DNA from: Alteromonas macleodii ATCC 27126
GTDB taxonomy: Bacteria; Pseudomonadota; Gammaproteobacteria; Enterobacterales; Alteromonadaceae
Reading direction: 5' to 3'
NCBI RefSeq assembly: GCF_000172635.2
Contig: NC_018632.1
Coordinates: 2,232,001 to 2,296,000 of the forward strand
DNA length: 64,000 bases
In this document: piece by piece, positions 48,552 through 58,921 of the stretch
Position numbering within the stretch: the first letter of the stretch is position 1
How the letters are laid out: every line of letters begins with the position of its first letter
The notes under the pieces: model-generated
The model's database searches: none
Told to the model about the DNA's origin: nothing
What the model saw: the letters and a program-made list of their open reading frames with translations, nothing else
Translations under genes and position numbers: made by a program

Positions 48552-49559
48552 ATGCAATCTCTAGTGCAAAAATTCTTGCTTCAGTGTGAACCTGAAAAAA
48601 GTCACGATTTCACCATTAACTGGTTAAACAAGACCCAACATACACCGCTGAAATGGATGTACAGCACACCGACGATTAAAAAGCCCGTTACCGTTGCAGG
48701 CATGACCTTCGATAACCCGGTAGGACTTGCCGCCGGGCTTGATAAGAACGGCGATTGTATTGATGCGTTTGCCAGCATGGGATTTGGTTTTGTTGAGATA
48801 GGCACGGTAACGCCTCGTCCGCAGCCAGGAAACCCAAAGCCTCGTTTATTCAGAATTCCGGAAAAGCACGCCATTATTAATCGCATGGGATTTAATAATA
48901 AAGGTGTTGATCATCTTGTCGAACAAGTGAAAAAGGCTCAGTTTAAAGGGCCTATTGGTATTAATATTGGTAAAAATAAAGATACCGAAGAAGCGAATGC
49001 GCTCGACGATTACCTGATTTGTTTAAACAAAGTTTATCCTTACGCAAGCTACGTCACTATTAACATTTCGTCACCGAACACACCTGGCCTAAGAAACCTT
49101 CAATACGGTGAAGCGCTCGATAAGCTGTTAGTTGGCCTAAAAGCAGCACAGGAAACGCTAACGCAAACCCACGGTAAATATGTGCCGCTGTTCATTAAAA
49201 TAGCGCCAGATTTGAGCGATGTGGAAATTGACAGTATTGCTGCTTCACTAATTAACAGCAAAATGGATGGTGTAATTGCCACTAATACGACACTTTCACG
49301 TGATGCCGTTGCCGGATTACAGCACGCTGAGGAAATGGGCGGTTTAAGTGGTTCAGTTATGACAGATATGAGCTTAGAAGTAACACGCAAGCTAAACAAA
49401 GCACTTGACCGCGCTATTCCTATTATTGGCGTTGGTGGTATTGACTCACCCGAAGCGGCACAAGCACGCTTGGACGCTGGCGCATCACTGGTGCAGGTCT
49501 ACTCGGCTTTTATTTATCAAGGCCCATCGCTCGTTAAACGCATCGTAAACGCGTTATAA
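48552..49559 (+). CDS. pyrD: Dihydroorotate dehydrogenase (quinone), class 2
   Basis: 335 residues. Motifs: [39 protein letters not shown], the catalytic serine in [14 protein letters not shown], and [19 protein letters not shown] (FMN phosphate). An N-terminal amphipathic extension (about 1-40) marks the membrane-associated class 2 enzyme. It oxidises dihydroorotate to orotate with quinone in pyrimidine synthesis. It precedes rlmKL, as in E. coli, where zapC and ycbX lie between; both are absent here. Confidence 0.95.
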   Translation: MQSLVQKFLLQCEPEKSHDFTINWLNKTQHTPLKWMYSTPTIKKPVTVAGMTFDNPVGLAAGLDKNGDCIDAFASMGFGFVEIGTVTPRPQPGNPKPRLFRIPEKHAIINRMGFNNKGVDHLVEQVKKAQFKGPIGINIGKNKDTEEANALDDYLICLNKVYPYASYVTINISSPNTPGLRNLQYGEALDKLLVGLKAAQETLTQTHGKYVPLFIKIAPDLSDVEIDSIAASLINSKMDGVIATNTTLSRDAVAGLQHAEEMGGLSGSVMTDMSLEVTRKLNKALDRAIPIIGVGGIDSPEAAQARLDAGASLVQVYSAFIYQGPSLVKRIVNAL

Positions 49560-49643
49560 TACAATCTAAGTAAACTACACCCGAAACCAATCTCTCGTGT
49601 ACGTGCTTTTTCTTAAGCACGTACATCAAAAACAGGTACATGA

Positions 49644-51740
49644 ATGAATACTATTCTGGTTACGACCAGTCGCGGTCTTGACGAACTATTAAAACAAGAA
49701 GTGCTACGCCTTTGCCCTGATGCGCAAGTTAAGCAAGGGCCTGGCACTATTCAGTTTGAAGGCTCAAAAGAGGATGCGTATAAACTTTGCTTATGGTCAC
49801 GCTTAGCTAACCGCGTAGTTTGGGTGTTGGCATCAGGCAAAGCAGGCGATGCAGATGCACTGTATAACACGGCTATGGGTATTGACTGGCAAATGCAGAT
49901 GGATTCACGTCATACCTTATCTGTACAGTTTATCGGCACAAACTTTGCCATAAAAAACACTCAATTTGGTGCGGTTCGTGTTAAAGACGCCATAGTAGAT
50001 TCATTTGTAGAGCAAGGCTTACCGCGCCCATCAGTAGAACGAAAGAGCCCTGATATTTCTGTGTATGCAAGACTACATCGCGATAATGTAATTTTAGGCA
50101 TAGATTTAGCGGGGGCAAGTCTGCACCAACGCGCATACCGACAAGAAACCGGTGACGCGCCGCTTAAAGAGCATATCGCAAGCGCAATGCTAATGCGTAG
50201 TGGATGGACAGAGAATACCGATGCGCCATTGGTCGATTTGATGTGTGGCTCGGGCACCATCGCGATTGAGGCAGCCTACATCGCTCGCAATATTGCGCCA
50301 GGTATAAAGCGTATGTATTGGGGCTTTACTAAGTGGCTCGGCCACGAAGAGAAGCTTTGGGATGATTTGGTAGAACAAGCTATTTCCGTTCAGAAGCCAA
50401 GCTGCAGTGGTATTTACGCGGGTGATTTCAGCCGTAAAATGGTAGCCATTGCGAAAGCCAACGCTGATTTTGCTGGCGTATTTAACGATATTTCGTTCTC
50501 ACAGCAAGACGCAACAAAATCTTCTCCTCCCGTTGCCACACCAGGCTACGTCGTTTCAAACCCTCCTTACGGAGAACGTTTGGGCGAGCTAACATCGTTG
50601 ATACCGCTATTTAGTGATTGGGGTAAGCGTTTTAAAGAAGCCTGGAAGGGATGGCATGTGTCGCTTCTTAGCAGCAATCGTGATTTGCTTCGGGTTTTAA
50701 AGCTTCGCGCCACCAAAGACTATGCCATGAATAACGGTAAGCTGGAATGTCGTTTAGCGAATTATGTGTTGGATGAAGAAAACACGGTACAGTTTAGCGA
50801 GGACGCTAGCAACCACGAGTTTGCCAATCGTTTGAAGAAAAACCTCAAACGCATGAAAGGCTGGATAAAGAACGCTAACACTAACTGTTACCGCATATAC
50901 GATGCTGACCTGCCAGATTATAACGTTGCCGTAGATAGATATGGTGACTGGCTGGTCGTTCAAGAATACGCGCCGCCAAAAACGGTTTCTGAAGATAAAG
51001 CACGCAAGCGTCTGCAAGAAGTCTTGCTTCATTTGCCAGCAGTAACAGGTGTTTCACCAAAACAGATAGCGCTTAAAGTGCGTAGCCAACAAAAAGGTAC
51101 AAAACAGTACGAGAAAATTAATCAGACTGGCGACATGATGGAAGTGTTTGAAAATGGCGCTCGTTTCCTGGTTAACCTTACTGACTACTTGGACACAGGC
51201 CTTTTCTTAGATCACCGTAATACCCGCCAAAAAGTGCAGGCGTTGTCCCAAGGTAAAGACGTTCTTAACTTGTTTTCATATACGGGTAGTGTGTCGGTAT
51301 TCGCCGCTAAAGGTGGCGCAAAGTCTGTAACGACAGTGGATATGTCTAATACTTATTTAGAGTGGGCAAAGAAGAACGTAGCGCTGAACAAACTCACTGC
51401 GCCTCATGCTTTTATTCAAGCTGACTGCACCACTTGGTTAGGCACGCATAAAGGCAAATACGACTTAATTTTTATCGACCCACCTTCATTTTCGAATTCA
51501 AAGCGTATGCAAAATACGTGGGATGTGCAGCGCGACCACGTAAAAATGCTTACCGATGCTAAAGCGTGCTTAAAAGAGCAGGGGATCATCATCTTCTCTA
51601 ACAACAAGCGTGGCTTTAAGCTAGATGAGACAGCCATGAGTGAACTGGGATTGTCAGTAGACAATATTACCAAAGACACTATTCCAGAAGATTTTGCACG
51701 TAAAGGCAACATCCATCAGTGCTGGGTGCTAGGCTCATGA
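49644..51740 (+). CDS. rlmL: Bifunctional 23S rRNA methyltransferase RlmKL
   Basis: 698 residues. N-terminal THUMP domain (about 45-155), then the RlmL methyltransferase with LVDLMCGSGTIAIEAA and NPPYGERLGE (near 308), which makes m2G2445. The C-terminal RlmK domain has DVLNLFSYTGSVSVFAA and IDPPSFSNSKRM (near 610) and makes m7G2069. Both active sites are intact. The stop overlaps the next start (ATGA). Confidence 0.95.
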   Translation: MNTILVTTSRGLDELLKQEVLRLCPDAQVKQGPGTIQFEGSKEDAYKLCLWSRLANRVVWVLASGKAGDADALYNTAMGIDWQMQMDSRHTLSVQFIGTNFAIKNTQFGAVRVKDAIVDSFVEQGLPRPSVERKSPDISVYARLHRDNVILGIDLAGASLHQRAYRQETGDAPLKEHIASAMLMRSGWTENTDAPLVDLMCGSGTIAIEAAYIARNIAPGIKRMYWGFTKWLGHEEKLWDDLVEQAISVQKPSCSGIYAGDFSRKMVAIAKANADFAGVFNDISFSQQDATKSSPPVATPGYVVSNPPYGERLGELTSLIPLFSDWGKRFKEAWKGWHVSLLSSNRDLLRVLKLRATKDYAMNNGKLECRLANYVLDEENTVQFSEDASNHEFANRLKKNLKRMKGWIKNANTNCYRIYDADLPDYNVAVDRYGDWLVVQEYAPPKTVSEDKARKRLQEVLLHLPAVTGVSPKQIALKVRSQQKGTKQYEKINQTGDMMEVFENGARFLVNLTDYLDTGLFLDHRNTRQKVQALSQGKDVLNLFSYTGSVSVFAAKGGAKSVTTVDMSNTYLEWAKKNVALNKLTAPHAFIQADCTTWLGTHKGKYDLIFIDPPSFSNSKRMQNTWDVQRDHVKMLTDAKACLKEQGIIIFSNNKRGFKLDETAMSELGLSVDNITKDTIPEDFARKGNIHQCWVLGS

Positions 51741-51970
51741 AAATTTATTTTTACACCGGGCCCCAATGTAGCCTGTGCGACTTAGCCGATGTTGAGCTTC
51801 AACAAACGTCTATGTTTTCATCGCTTAATATAGAGAAGGTTAACATTCGCACTAGCACTGAGCTTTATCATTTGTACGGTGCAAGGATCCCCGTTTTGAA
51901 ACGGGCAGATAATGAAAAAGAAATCGGCTGGCCTTTTAATACCGCCGATTTAGAGGAGTTTCTTCAGTGA
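51737..51970 (+). CDS. Glutaredoxin-family protein (DUF836-like)
   Basis: 77 residues from the ATG overlapping the rlmKL stop. MKIYFYTGPQCSLCDLADV has the CxxC redox motif, and ARIPVLKRADNEKEIGWPF is the cis-proline segment of a thioredoxin fold. It overlaps the uup start by GTGA, so all three genes are translationally coupled. Such a protein between rlmL and uup is known in related bacteria. Substrate unknown. Confidence 0.88.
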   Translation: MKIYFYTGPQCSLCDLADVELQQTSMFSSLNIEKVNIRTSTELYHLYGARIPVLKRADNEKEIGWPFNTADLEEFLQ

Positions 51971-53907
51971 GCATTTTGCAGTTAAAAAACATCACTGTTA
52001 TTTATGGGAATCCGCCGCTGTTAGACGGTGTCGAACTGGTTGTACAGCCTAAAGAGCGCGTCTGCTTAGTAGGTCGCAACGGTAGCGGTAAATCAACACT
52101 GATGAAAGTTATTGCTGGCGATATTATTGCCGACGATGGGCAGCGTATAATTGAAAATAATACGGTCATTGCGCGCCTAGAGCAGGACCCGCCCCAAACT
52201 ACCGATGTGACGCTTTTTGACTATGTTGCCGAAGGCTTATCTGACGTAGGTGAAACACTGAAAGCCTACTTTCATCAAACCCGTATCGTTGGTGAAGATC
52301 CAAGCGAATCGAATTTAAATAAATTACAGCGACTACAAGAACAGTTAGAAGCCAGAGACGCGTGGCAGTTTGAACAGCAAATTGAACAGACGCTAACCAT
52401 GCTAAAGCTAGACCCTGAGATATCGCTATCTACTCTTTCTGGGGGATGGCGCAGAAAAGCAGCGCTAGCTCGTGCGCTTGTTCGACAGCCGGATTTGCTC
52501 CTGTTAGACGAACCAACTAACCACCTTGATATTGAAATGATCCGCTGGCTTGAATCCAGCTTGAGTAATTACCAAGGCGCAATTGTGTTTGTAAGCCACG
52601 ACCGTGCATTTATACGTGCCATGGCTACGCGAATTATTGATCTAGACCGCGGCTCGGTTACGAGCTATCCGGGTAACTACGAAACTTATTTAGAAAAGAA
52701 GCAGCACGATTTAGAGGTTGAAGCTTCACAAAACGCTGAGTTTGATAAAAAACTAGCGCAAGAAGAGGTATGGATTCGTCAGGGCATCAAAGCCCGCCGT
52801 ACCCGCAACGAAGGCCGAGTAAGAGCGCTGAAAAAACTACGCGAGGAGCGTAAAGCGAGAAGAGCGGTTCAGGGCAATGCGGTAGTCAATCAACACCAGG
52901 GCGCGCGCTCTGGAAAGATGGTGTTTGAAGTAAAAGACTTAAGCTATAGCATTGAAGGCAAGCCTATTGTTAAAGGGTTAAACCTGAATGTTTTGCGTGG
53001 TGACAAGCTTGCTCTCATTGGTCCTAATGGTAGCGGTAAAAGTACGCTTATCAAGCTTCTACTAGGCGAACTCCAGCCCGATAGCGGCAACTGCAAACAA
53101 GGCACTAATCTTGAAGTTGCTTACTTTGACCAGCACCGCCACGGGCTGGATTTAGAAAAGTCTGTGATAGACGCGGTAGGCGACGGTAAACGAGATCTGA
53201 TGGTAAATGGCCACCCACGCCATGTGATCAGCTATTTACAAGATTACTTGTTTACGCCTGAACGCGTTAATGCACCGGTTAAGTCGCTATCAGGTGGAGA
53301 AAAAAACCGCCTGATGCTAGCAAAACTGATGCTTAAACCGAGCAACGTTTTGGTGCTGGATGAGCCTACCAATGACTTAGACGTTGAAACCTTGGAAATG
53401 CTCGAAACCTTACTCAACGAATATACCGGCACCGTGCTTTTAGTCAGTCACGATAGGGAATTTGTTGATAACGTAGCAAATAGTAGCGTGGTATTCGAGG
53501 GTAATGGAATGCTTCGCGAATTTATTGGGGGTTTCACTGACGTAGAAAACTGGTATAAAGAGCAACAGGAAAAACGTCAGCAAATCGAAAAGGAAGAAAA
53601 AGCCAAGGTAAAGAATGAAACTAATTCAGCTTCAGACAGTCCTAGTGCTAAGTCTTCTCCCCGTAAGACGAAAAAGCTATCATACAAAGACCAGCGTGAA
53701 CTTGAGTCCTTACCGAAAGAGCTAGAGACACTTGAGGAAGAGCTTGAGGCTATGCAAGAAAAAGTGAATGACCCGGACTTTTTCAAACAAGACAGTGACA
53801 TTACTGCCAAGGCGTTAGCCGAGCTGGCAGATAAAGAAGAATTACTTTCCCAGAAATATGCGCGCTGGGATGAACTAGAAAGTATGCTGGAAGATAATCA
53901 GCAGTAA
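51967..53907 (+). CDS. uup: ABC-F family ATPase Uup
   Basis: 646 residues, GTG start. Two ABC cassettes: Walker A GRNGSGKST (about 37) and GPNGSGKST (about 352), signatures LSGGWRRKAALA and LSGGEKNRLMLA, Walker B LLLLDEPTNHLD and VLVLDEPTNDLD. A linker between them (about 235-310) is rich in basic residues. A C-terminal coiled coil (about 575-640, LPKELETLEEELEAMQEKV) is the Uup type DNA-binding end. Proposed role: ribosome or branched-DNA related processes, limiting transposon excision. Not a transporter. Confidence 0.95.
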   Translation: MSILQLKNITVIYGNPPLLDGVELVVQPKERVCLVGRNGSGKSTLMKVIAGDIIADDGQRIIENNTVIARLEQDPPQTTDVTLFDYVAEGLSDVGETLKAYFHQTRIVGEDPSESNLNKLQRLQEQLEARDAWQFEQQIEQTLTMLKLDPEISLSTLSGGWRRKAALARALVRQPDLLLLDEPTNHLDIEMIRWLESSLSNYQGAIVFVSHDRAFIRAMATRIIDLDRGSVTSYPGNYETYLEKKQHDLEVEASQNAEFDKKLAQEEVWIRQGIKARRTRNEGRVRALKKLREERKARRAVQGNAVVNQHQGARSGKMVFEVKDLSYSIEGKPIVKGLNLNVLRGDKLALIGPNGSGKSTLIKLLLGELQPDSGNCKQGTNLEVAYFDQHRHGLDLEKSVIDAVGDGKRDLMVNGHPRHVISYLQDYLFTPERVNAPVKSLSGGEKNRLMLAKLMLKPSNVLVLDEPTNDLDVETLEMLETLLNEYTGTVLLVSHDREFVDNVANSSVVFEGNGMLREFIGGFTDVENWYKEQQEKRQQIEKEEKAKVKNETNSASDSPSAKSSPRKTKKLSYKDQRELESLPKELETLEEELEAMQEKVNDPDFFKQDSDITAKALAELADKEELLSQKYARWDELESMLEDNQQ

Positions 53908-53919
53908 ATAGGATTTTAA

Positions 53920-55677
53920 ATGAAACGAACTCAGCTTGCCGCCGCCGTTCTGTTGGCAACAGGAAGTGTTTCGGCATTCGCCGCGACCTATTCAGTGACG
54001 CCTCTTCCTTTACAGGATACCGCTAGAAACAATTTTGCTCGTTCGATTGATAACTCAGGCAAAATGTTGTCTGTCGTTCAACTGGAGTTCAATCCACCAA
54101 TCGACGCAGAGCAGCTTGAAGAAGACACGACTTTTTTTGACCAGTTCGGTGAGAGTCTAGAAAACGAAGATGACGCACGCCAGGGTGTTTTTACAGACAT
54201 AGACTACACCACGGTAGTAAACTATCTTCTATCGAACCCAAATCTTACAACGGGACAGAAGCTAGCGTCGTATAGAACCTATGCAACCGACACTCAAGAT
54301 ATATCATTAGTACCAGGTCTTGATGAAGTTACAGACAAATTTGATGACTATACGCGATCTGTTGAATCGACTGGTCGTGACAGCTTGAACGGTAACTTTA
54401 TTGTCGGTGATTCTTCGGGACTGGTTGTTCTAGACCCATATGAGAACGAAGATGGCGATACATTAAACTACACGTATCCAGAGTCAGCACAACAAGCCTT
54501 TGTTCAAGCATCTGGAGAGACTAAAGTACTTCCAGCTGTTGATGACACTGTAGGAGGGTTCTCTTCAGCTCGAGCAATAAACGCAAACTTACAGGTTGCA
54601 GGTTTCAGTACTGTTAGTTTCCGCGATGATGTTGCCGATGCTGTTGAAACGTGTACAGACGATGAGTCTCGTGGTGACACATCTGAAGGTCGCTGCCTGT
54701 TTACTATTTATAATGGCGATTTTGCTGTTCCACGTATTTCTAGCTACTTCATTAATTCATCTACAAATTACTTACCGAGCTTCGTATTGCTGTCTGAGGT
54801 TAACGCTACCATTTGGCAGATCGATGTCAACGGCGATGTAATCAGCACCGATACCTACCCGTTATTATTTGAACCTGATGAAGACGATACACGCCACTAT
54901 TTCACGTATGCCTATGACATAAATAACCAAGGTATCGCAGTCGGTGAAGGCCTTACTGGAGATCGCATTACGATAACGCGCCCAAATACATCAGGCAGAA
55001 CTGAAAGTGAACGAGTTGCAACGGTTTTCAGAGACGGTGAAACCATTGAACTTCTTCCACGCGAAGAAAATATCATTAGCCAGGCTATCGCAATTAATGA
55101 TGAAAATTGGGTGACGGGTGCAGTGCTTCGTTCACAAAGCGATATCGCACGCTCTCGTTTGTTTGTATACAACCTTGATACCCAAGAACAGCATTACCCT
55201 GATGGCTTCTTCGTGAGTGCTGGTGTGACTGCGAATGCCATTAACAATAATAATATCGTGGTGGGTAAGGCAGACGTGGATGCAACGAGTGATACGCTTC
55301 GCGATACAGCGGCATTTATGTACAACATTGATACTGAAGAGTTTACTAACTTAAATGATTTAGTTTCTTGTGATAACCCATATGAGCTAATTGAAGCAGT
55401 AGATATCAACGATGATAATGAGATCATTGCGAATGCGAGAATTAAAGCTACGAACAAGTATGTAACGGGTAACGATATAATTAATTCAGACGGTGAAACA
55501 GAAGAAATCGACTCCGTAGTGGCGGTTAAACTGTCTCCGTTATCGAATGGTTCCATAGATGAATGTGAAATTCCTGAGGACGAACAGCCCTATGAGCGAA
55601 AAGGAGCTGCAACAGGTTTACTCGCATTTTTTGGTCTATTTGCTGCAGTATTTATGCGTAGACGTTTAAAGAAATAG
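53920..55677 (+). CDS. DUF3466 family exported protein
   Basis: 585 residues. Signal peptide about 1-22 (AAAVLLATGSVSAFAATY). The body has weak repeats of ARSIDNSGKM / INDENWVTGAVL / ININNNIVVGKAD type, a possible HAF-repeat beta-propeller. C-terminus KGAATGLLAFFGLFAAVF then MRRRLKK is a hydrophobic helix followed by basic residues, resembling the GlyGly-CTERM anchor but without the GG. It sits where E. coli has pqiABC, between uup and rmf. Function unknown. Confidence 0.82.
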   Translation: MKRTQLAAAVLLATGSVSAFAATYSVTPLPLQDTARNNFARSIDNSGKMLSVVQLEFNPPIDAEQLEEDTTFFDQFGESLENEDDARQGVFTDIDYTTVVNYLLSNPNLTTGQKLASYRTYATDTQDISLVPGLDEVTDKFDDYTRSVESTGRDSLNGNFIVGDSSGLVVLDPYENEDGDTLNYTYPESAQQAFVQASGETKVLPAVDDTVGGFSSARAINANLQVAGFSTVSFRDDVADAVETCTDDESRGDTSEGRCLFTIYNGDFAVPRISSYFINSSTNYLPSFVLLSEVNATIWQIDVNGDVISTDTYPLLFEPDEDDTRHYFTYAYDINNQGIAVGEGLTGDRITITRPNTSGRTESERVATVFRDGETIELLPREENIISQAIAINDENWVTGAVLRSQSDIARSRLFVYNLDTQEQHYPDGFFVSAGVTANAINNNNIVVGKADVDATSDTLRDTAAFMYNIDTEEFTNLNDLVSCDNPYELIEAVDINDDNEIIANARIKATNKYVTGNDIINSDGETEEIDSVVAVKLSPLSNGSIDECEIPEDEQPYERKGAATGLLAFFGLFAAVFMRRRLKK

Positions 55678-55708
55678 CTGACCATTTGGACAATATGTAA
55701 TCAATATT

Positions 55709-55737
55709 AAAAGAGCCACCTATGCGTGGCTTTTTTT
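55709..55737 (+). terminator. Rho-independent terminator after DUF3466
   Basis: Stem AGCCAC / GTGGCT with a 6-base loop and a seven-T run. Confidence 0.8.
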
Positions 55738-55979
55738 ATGTCTAAAAAACGTAAAAAAAGACATATTTATGCATAAAAAATGTAACATAAATTTCATAGA
55801 AACTTCATTTATTTAAATTTTGTCAAGCCCTTTTATTTTTTATTTTTCTTGAACCATTTAGTTAATTGCACTATCACAGTATTGTACGCAATCACTTTTC
55901 CGGCACTATCAACCGAAATGATGTAGAGCGCTCGAGAAAATGATTTGTTGTACTTTCAACAAACAAAAGAGGCTAATCA

Positions 55980-56156
55980 ATGAAAAGACAAAAAAGAGAT
56001 AAACTGACACGCGCACATTCGAAAGGCTATCAAGCTGGCATTAGCGGTCGTTCAAAGGAAAATTGTCCATTTCAGCAAAACGATGCACGTTCACAGTGGT
56101 TAGGTGGATGGCGCGAGGCAGTAGAAGACAGACACTTAGGTTTAAGTGTTAAATAA
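55980..56156 (+). CDS. rmf: Ribosome modulation factor RMF
   Basis: 58 residues, too short for a standard long-ORF list. MKRQKRDKLTRAHSKGYQAG followed by ISGRSKENCPF and RSQWLGGWREAVEDR is nearly identical to E. coli RMF over most of its length. RMF dimerises 70S ribosomes into 100S particles in stationary phase. The ATG follows AAAGAGG. Position just before fabA matches E. coli, although fabA is on the other strand here too. A terminator follows. Confidence 0.95.
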   Translation: MKRQKRDKLTRAHSKGYQAGISGRSKENCPFQQNDARSQWLGGWREAVEDRHLGLSVK

Positions 56157-56187
56157 CACTTCTCTTTTATGAACTGATTATGCAAAA

Positions 56188-56216
56188 AGGAAAGCCCCTG
56201 AAAAGGGGCTTTTTTG
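56188..56216. terminator. Terminator after rmf, possibly bidirectional
   Basis: Stem AAAGCCCC / GGGGCTTT with a 6-base loop; T run on the plus strand and T-rich flank on the minus strand, so it may also end fabA. Confidence 0.8.
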
Positions 56217-56257
56217 TTGGTCAACGGTAATTGACCTTATAGCTCTATAAAGGCAGT

Positions 56258-56776
56258 TTAGAAGTTTGAGGTATCTTGGAACAAGCCAACTTTCAAATCT
56301 TTCGCTACGTAAATCTCACGGCCATCAACTTCTACTGAACCATCTGCCATACCCATGAAAAGTTTACGCTTTATCACGCGCTTCATCGTGATCTTATACG
56401 TTACCTTCTTAGCGGTTGGAAGGATTTGACCGGTAAATTTAACTTCACCTACACCTAAAGCTCGGCCTTTACCAGGGCCGCCGCTCCAACCTAAGAAGAA
56501 ACCAACTAACTGCCACATCGCGTCTAGGCCTAGGCATCCCGGCATTACCGGATCACCTGGGAAGTGACAATCAAAAAACCATAAATCGGGGGTAATATCT
56601 AATTCAGCGATAATTTCGCCTTTCCCATGTTCACCGCCATCTTCTGTAATTGAAACTACGCGATCCATCATTAACATGTTAGGTGCGGGAAGTTGACTGT
56701 TACCTGGGCCAAACATTTCACCACGGCTACACGCCAATAAATCTTCTTTGTTAAAACTATTTTTCTTCTCTGACAT
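56258..56776 (-). CDS. fabA: 3-hydroxydecanoyl-ACP dehydratase/isomerase FabA
   Basis: 172 residues from the ATG at 56776; a TTG 6 bp upstream is less likely. Active-site motif [20 protein letters not shown] with His71 and Asp85. It dehydrates and isomerises 10-carbon intermediates, the entry into unsaturated fatty acids. A partner FabB would be elsewhere. It is convergent with rmf, as in E. coli. Confidence 0.96.
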   Translation of the reverse strand: MSEKKNSFNKEDLLACSRGEMFGPGNSQLPAPNMLMMDRVVSITEDGGEHGKGEIIAELDITPDLWFFDCHFPGDPVMPGCLGLDAMWQLVGFFLGWSGGPGKGRALGVGEVKFTGQILPTAKKVTYKITMKRVIKRKLFMGMADGSVEVDGREIYVAKDLKVGLFQDTSNF

Positions 56777-56984
56777 TCCCAACTCGTTGCTGTTATTAAA
56801 GTGACGCTGCTAATTTAGCGAACAGTTGTACGCCAAACAACTCTGAACAGTCATTTTTCTGAAGAAAAACGCATGCTAATATAGGTTTAGCAACTTTAGC
56901 TTGTACAAACATCGTTCTACACGTGTGATTTTTGTACTACTTCTAAATACAAGCTCTACAGTAACGTAACATTGTGTGAAAACT

Positions 56985-57272
56985 ATGACAGAACAAATAA
57001 CGAAAAAAAGCATTAAAAAGAGTGCCGCAGATAGAGCTAAAGCCAACGCTGATAAACAACGAAGGTTCAGAGAAAGGCAAAAAGACGCAGGTAAGAAACT
57101 TGTACGGGGCTATGTTAGCCCTGAAGCAAAGGCATGTTATGATGAAATACGCGACAAAACTGGCTGGACTGACAGTGAAGCTATGTCAAATGCCATGCGG
57201 CTTATGTACGCAGCTTACAAATGTGGACAAATTAAACTACTGAATGAATGGCTTCGCAAAAATAACCGTTAG
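56985..57272 (+). CDS. Small basic protein, possible DNA-binding
   Basis: 95 residues from the ATG at 56985 (GTG at 56976 possible). The N-terminus is strongly basic (ITKKSIKKSAADRAKANADK). The stretch RRFRERQKDAGKKLVRGYVS followed by a helical half resembles small ribbon-helix-helix-like proteins, but I cannot name a family. Convergent with the photolyase-like gene, 5 bp apart. No ribosome site is strong. It could be a regulator of local genes; this is a guess. Confidence 0.65.
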   Translation: MTEQITKKSIKKSAADRAKANADKQRRFRERQKDAGKKLVRGYVSPEAKACYDEIRDKTGWTDSEAMSNAMRLMYAAYKCGQIKLLNEWLRKNNR

Positions 57273-57277
57273 CCAGT

Positions 57278-58909
57278 TTATTTAATTTTTGTTTTCAGCC
57301 ATGCACGACTTGGACTATTTTGCATGGTGTGGCGTTTAACAATACGATGCGCCTCTTTAACCACATCATCTCGCTCGCGATAGTCCCACAAGCGCTTTGC
57401 CGTGATGCGATTATTCTCTGTTATATCAACGAGCGGTTCCACATAGTCGCGTTCAACGTCAAAATCTAACATTTGCGCTTCTAGGGGCGGCAATAAGTGA
57501 GGGGCGTGAACAGCTTCACTGGGTAATTTAGCAAGTTCTGGCACCCACTTTTTGATAAATACACCTTCAGGATCTAATTTTGAAGATTGTGTTGCAGGGT
57601 TGTATAACCGCACGGTGTGAATGCCGGTTACGCTAGCCTGCATCTGTATTTGGGGGTAATGAATACCTGGCTCAAAATCTAAGAACTGTGTTGCCAAATA
57701 ATGCGCTGCCTTTAGCCAGTGTACATTTAGGTGATGACACAGAAAACTGGTTACCATGGCGCGCATTCGAAAGTTTAAGTACCCGGTATACTTAAGTGCT
57801 CGCATGCAGGCATCTACCAACGGATAGCCGGTCAATCCCATTGTCCAAAGGTAAAAGCGACGCTCGGCTTCTGGGCCATCTATAAACGGAAAGTTTTCGT
57901 ATCCACTATTCATTGGTCGCCATTCAATACTGTGTTCGCTCTCAAATTTTTGAATAAAATGGCAGTGCCAATGTAACCGAGACGTTAAAGCGGCTAGGGC
58001 GCGACTCCATTGTTTTCTATCAGAATTCGGCAGTAACTTTTTCGTCTGCTTTTGATGTTGAACGCTTTGGTAAACTTGCTTAATTGATAGATTGCCCCAT
58101 GCCAAGTAGGGACTTAAACGAGAACATGCCCGTCTTGCATATTCCGGCTTAGAAATATGTTGATGGTAGTATTGTCCTCTAGCATCGAAAAAATCTTTTA
58201 ATACTTGCCAAGCACGCCTTTCACCGCCTGGCTGCATCTTGTTTAATTTTTTTAACTTGTCTAAAACATCCTGCCGATAATAATTCGATTTCTCGCTAAA
58301 ATGAGTACCGGTTTGACTAGTAATATGACAATCAAACAGACCAAGCTCATCTAAATTTTTGCAAGCAGTATTGATGTTGTTGTGCTGGGTCCAGTCGACC
58401 CAATTAACGCTGTTTATATCAATATCATAGGTTTTCGTTGTAAAGTGACGATCCCAGTTTTGCTGCCATTGCTCACGGTGAGGCAAACCACGCATCACTG
58501 CGCCATACTGGGACTCAATATGGTTTATTTTCTTTTTCTTCAAATAGTTACTTACTGAAATGTCACGGTTATGCGTAACGCTCAACCCTATTTCTTGGTA
58601 ACTCCTAACCGTTGAAATGGCGTAGTGCTGGGCAATAAGTTCGAGCGCATCAATAACTTCACAGTGTAAGGTCAGTAAACGGGCGCCTGAAGGCAACTGG
58701 GCGTTAATGTCGTCGATACTTTGCTGGATAAATTGCCAATGACGCATGTCCATATGCGGGTCGGCTATAAGGGAAGGTTCCCAACAAAAAAGCGGAAGAA
58801 TGTTTTCGTTTTTTTCAACTGCACGGTAGAGAGGCTCGTGGTCTCGAAGACGAAGGTCACGTTTAAACCATATGACAGTCACAGATTGTTTAGAATGTAC
58901 TGGAACCAT
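57278..58909 (-). CDS. Photolyase/cryptochrome-like flavoprotein with divergent flavin site
   Basis: 543 residues. N-terminal Rossmann-type photolyase domain ([20 protein letters not shown]) and a C-terminal FAD domain (about 260-510). Visible motifs: [33 protein letters not shown] and RMRAMVTSF. The stretch [16 protein letters not shown] stands where the paralogue at 60341 has DADLASNSASWQWVAG, so the canonical Asn and both Trp are replaced. It ends [20 protein letters not shown] with WVPEL. It may be a cryptochrome-like photoreceptor, or a repair enzyme of a separate class. 12 bp downstream of the CRY-DASH gene, likely one operon. Confidence 0.85.
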   Translation of the reverse strand: MVPVHSKQSVTVIWFKRDLRLRDHEPLYRAVEKNENILPLFCWEPSLIADPHMDMRHWQFIQQSIDDINAQLPSGARLLTLHCEVIDALELIAQHYAISTVRSYQEIGLSVTHNRDISVSNYLKKKKINHIESQYGAVMRGLPHREQWQQNWDRHFTTKTYDIDINSVNWVDWTQHNNINTACKNLDELGLFDCHITSQTGTHFSEKSNYYRQDVLDKLKKLNKMQPGGERRAWQVLKDFFDARGQYYHQHISKPEYARRACSRLSPYLAWGNLSIKQVYQSVQHQKQTKKLLPNSDRKQWSRALAALTSRLHWHCHFIQKFESEHSIEWRPMNSGYENFPFIDGPEAERRFYLWTMGLTGYPLVDACMRALKYTGYLNFRMRAMVTSFLCHHLNVHWLKAAHYLATQFLDFEPGIHYPQIQMQASVTGIHTVRLYNPATQSSKLDPEGVFIKKWVPELAKLPSEAVHAPHLLPPLEAQMLDFDVERDYVEPLVDITENNRITAKRLWDYRERDDVVKEAHRIVKRHTMQNSPSRAWLKTKIK

Positions 58910-58921
58910 ATGACGAACTAA

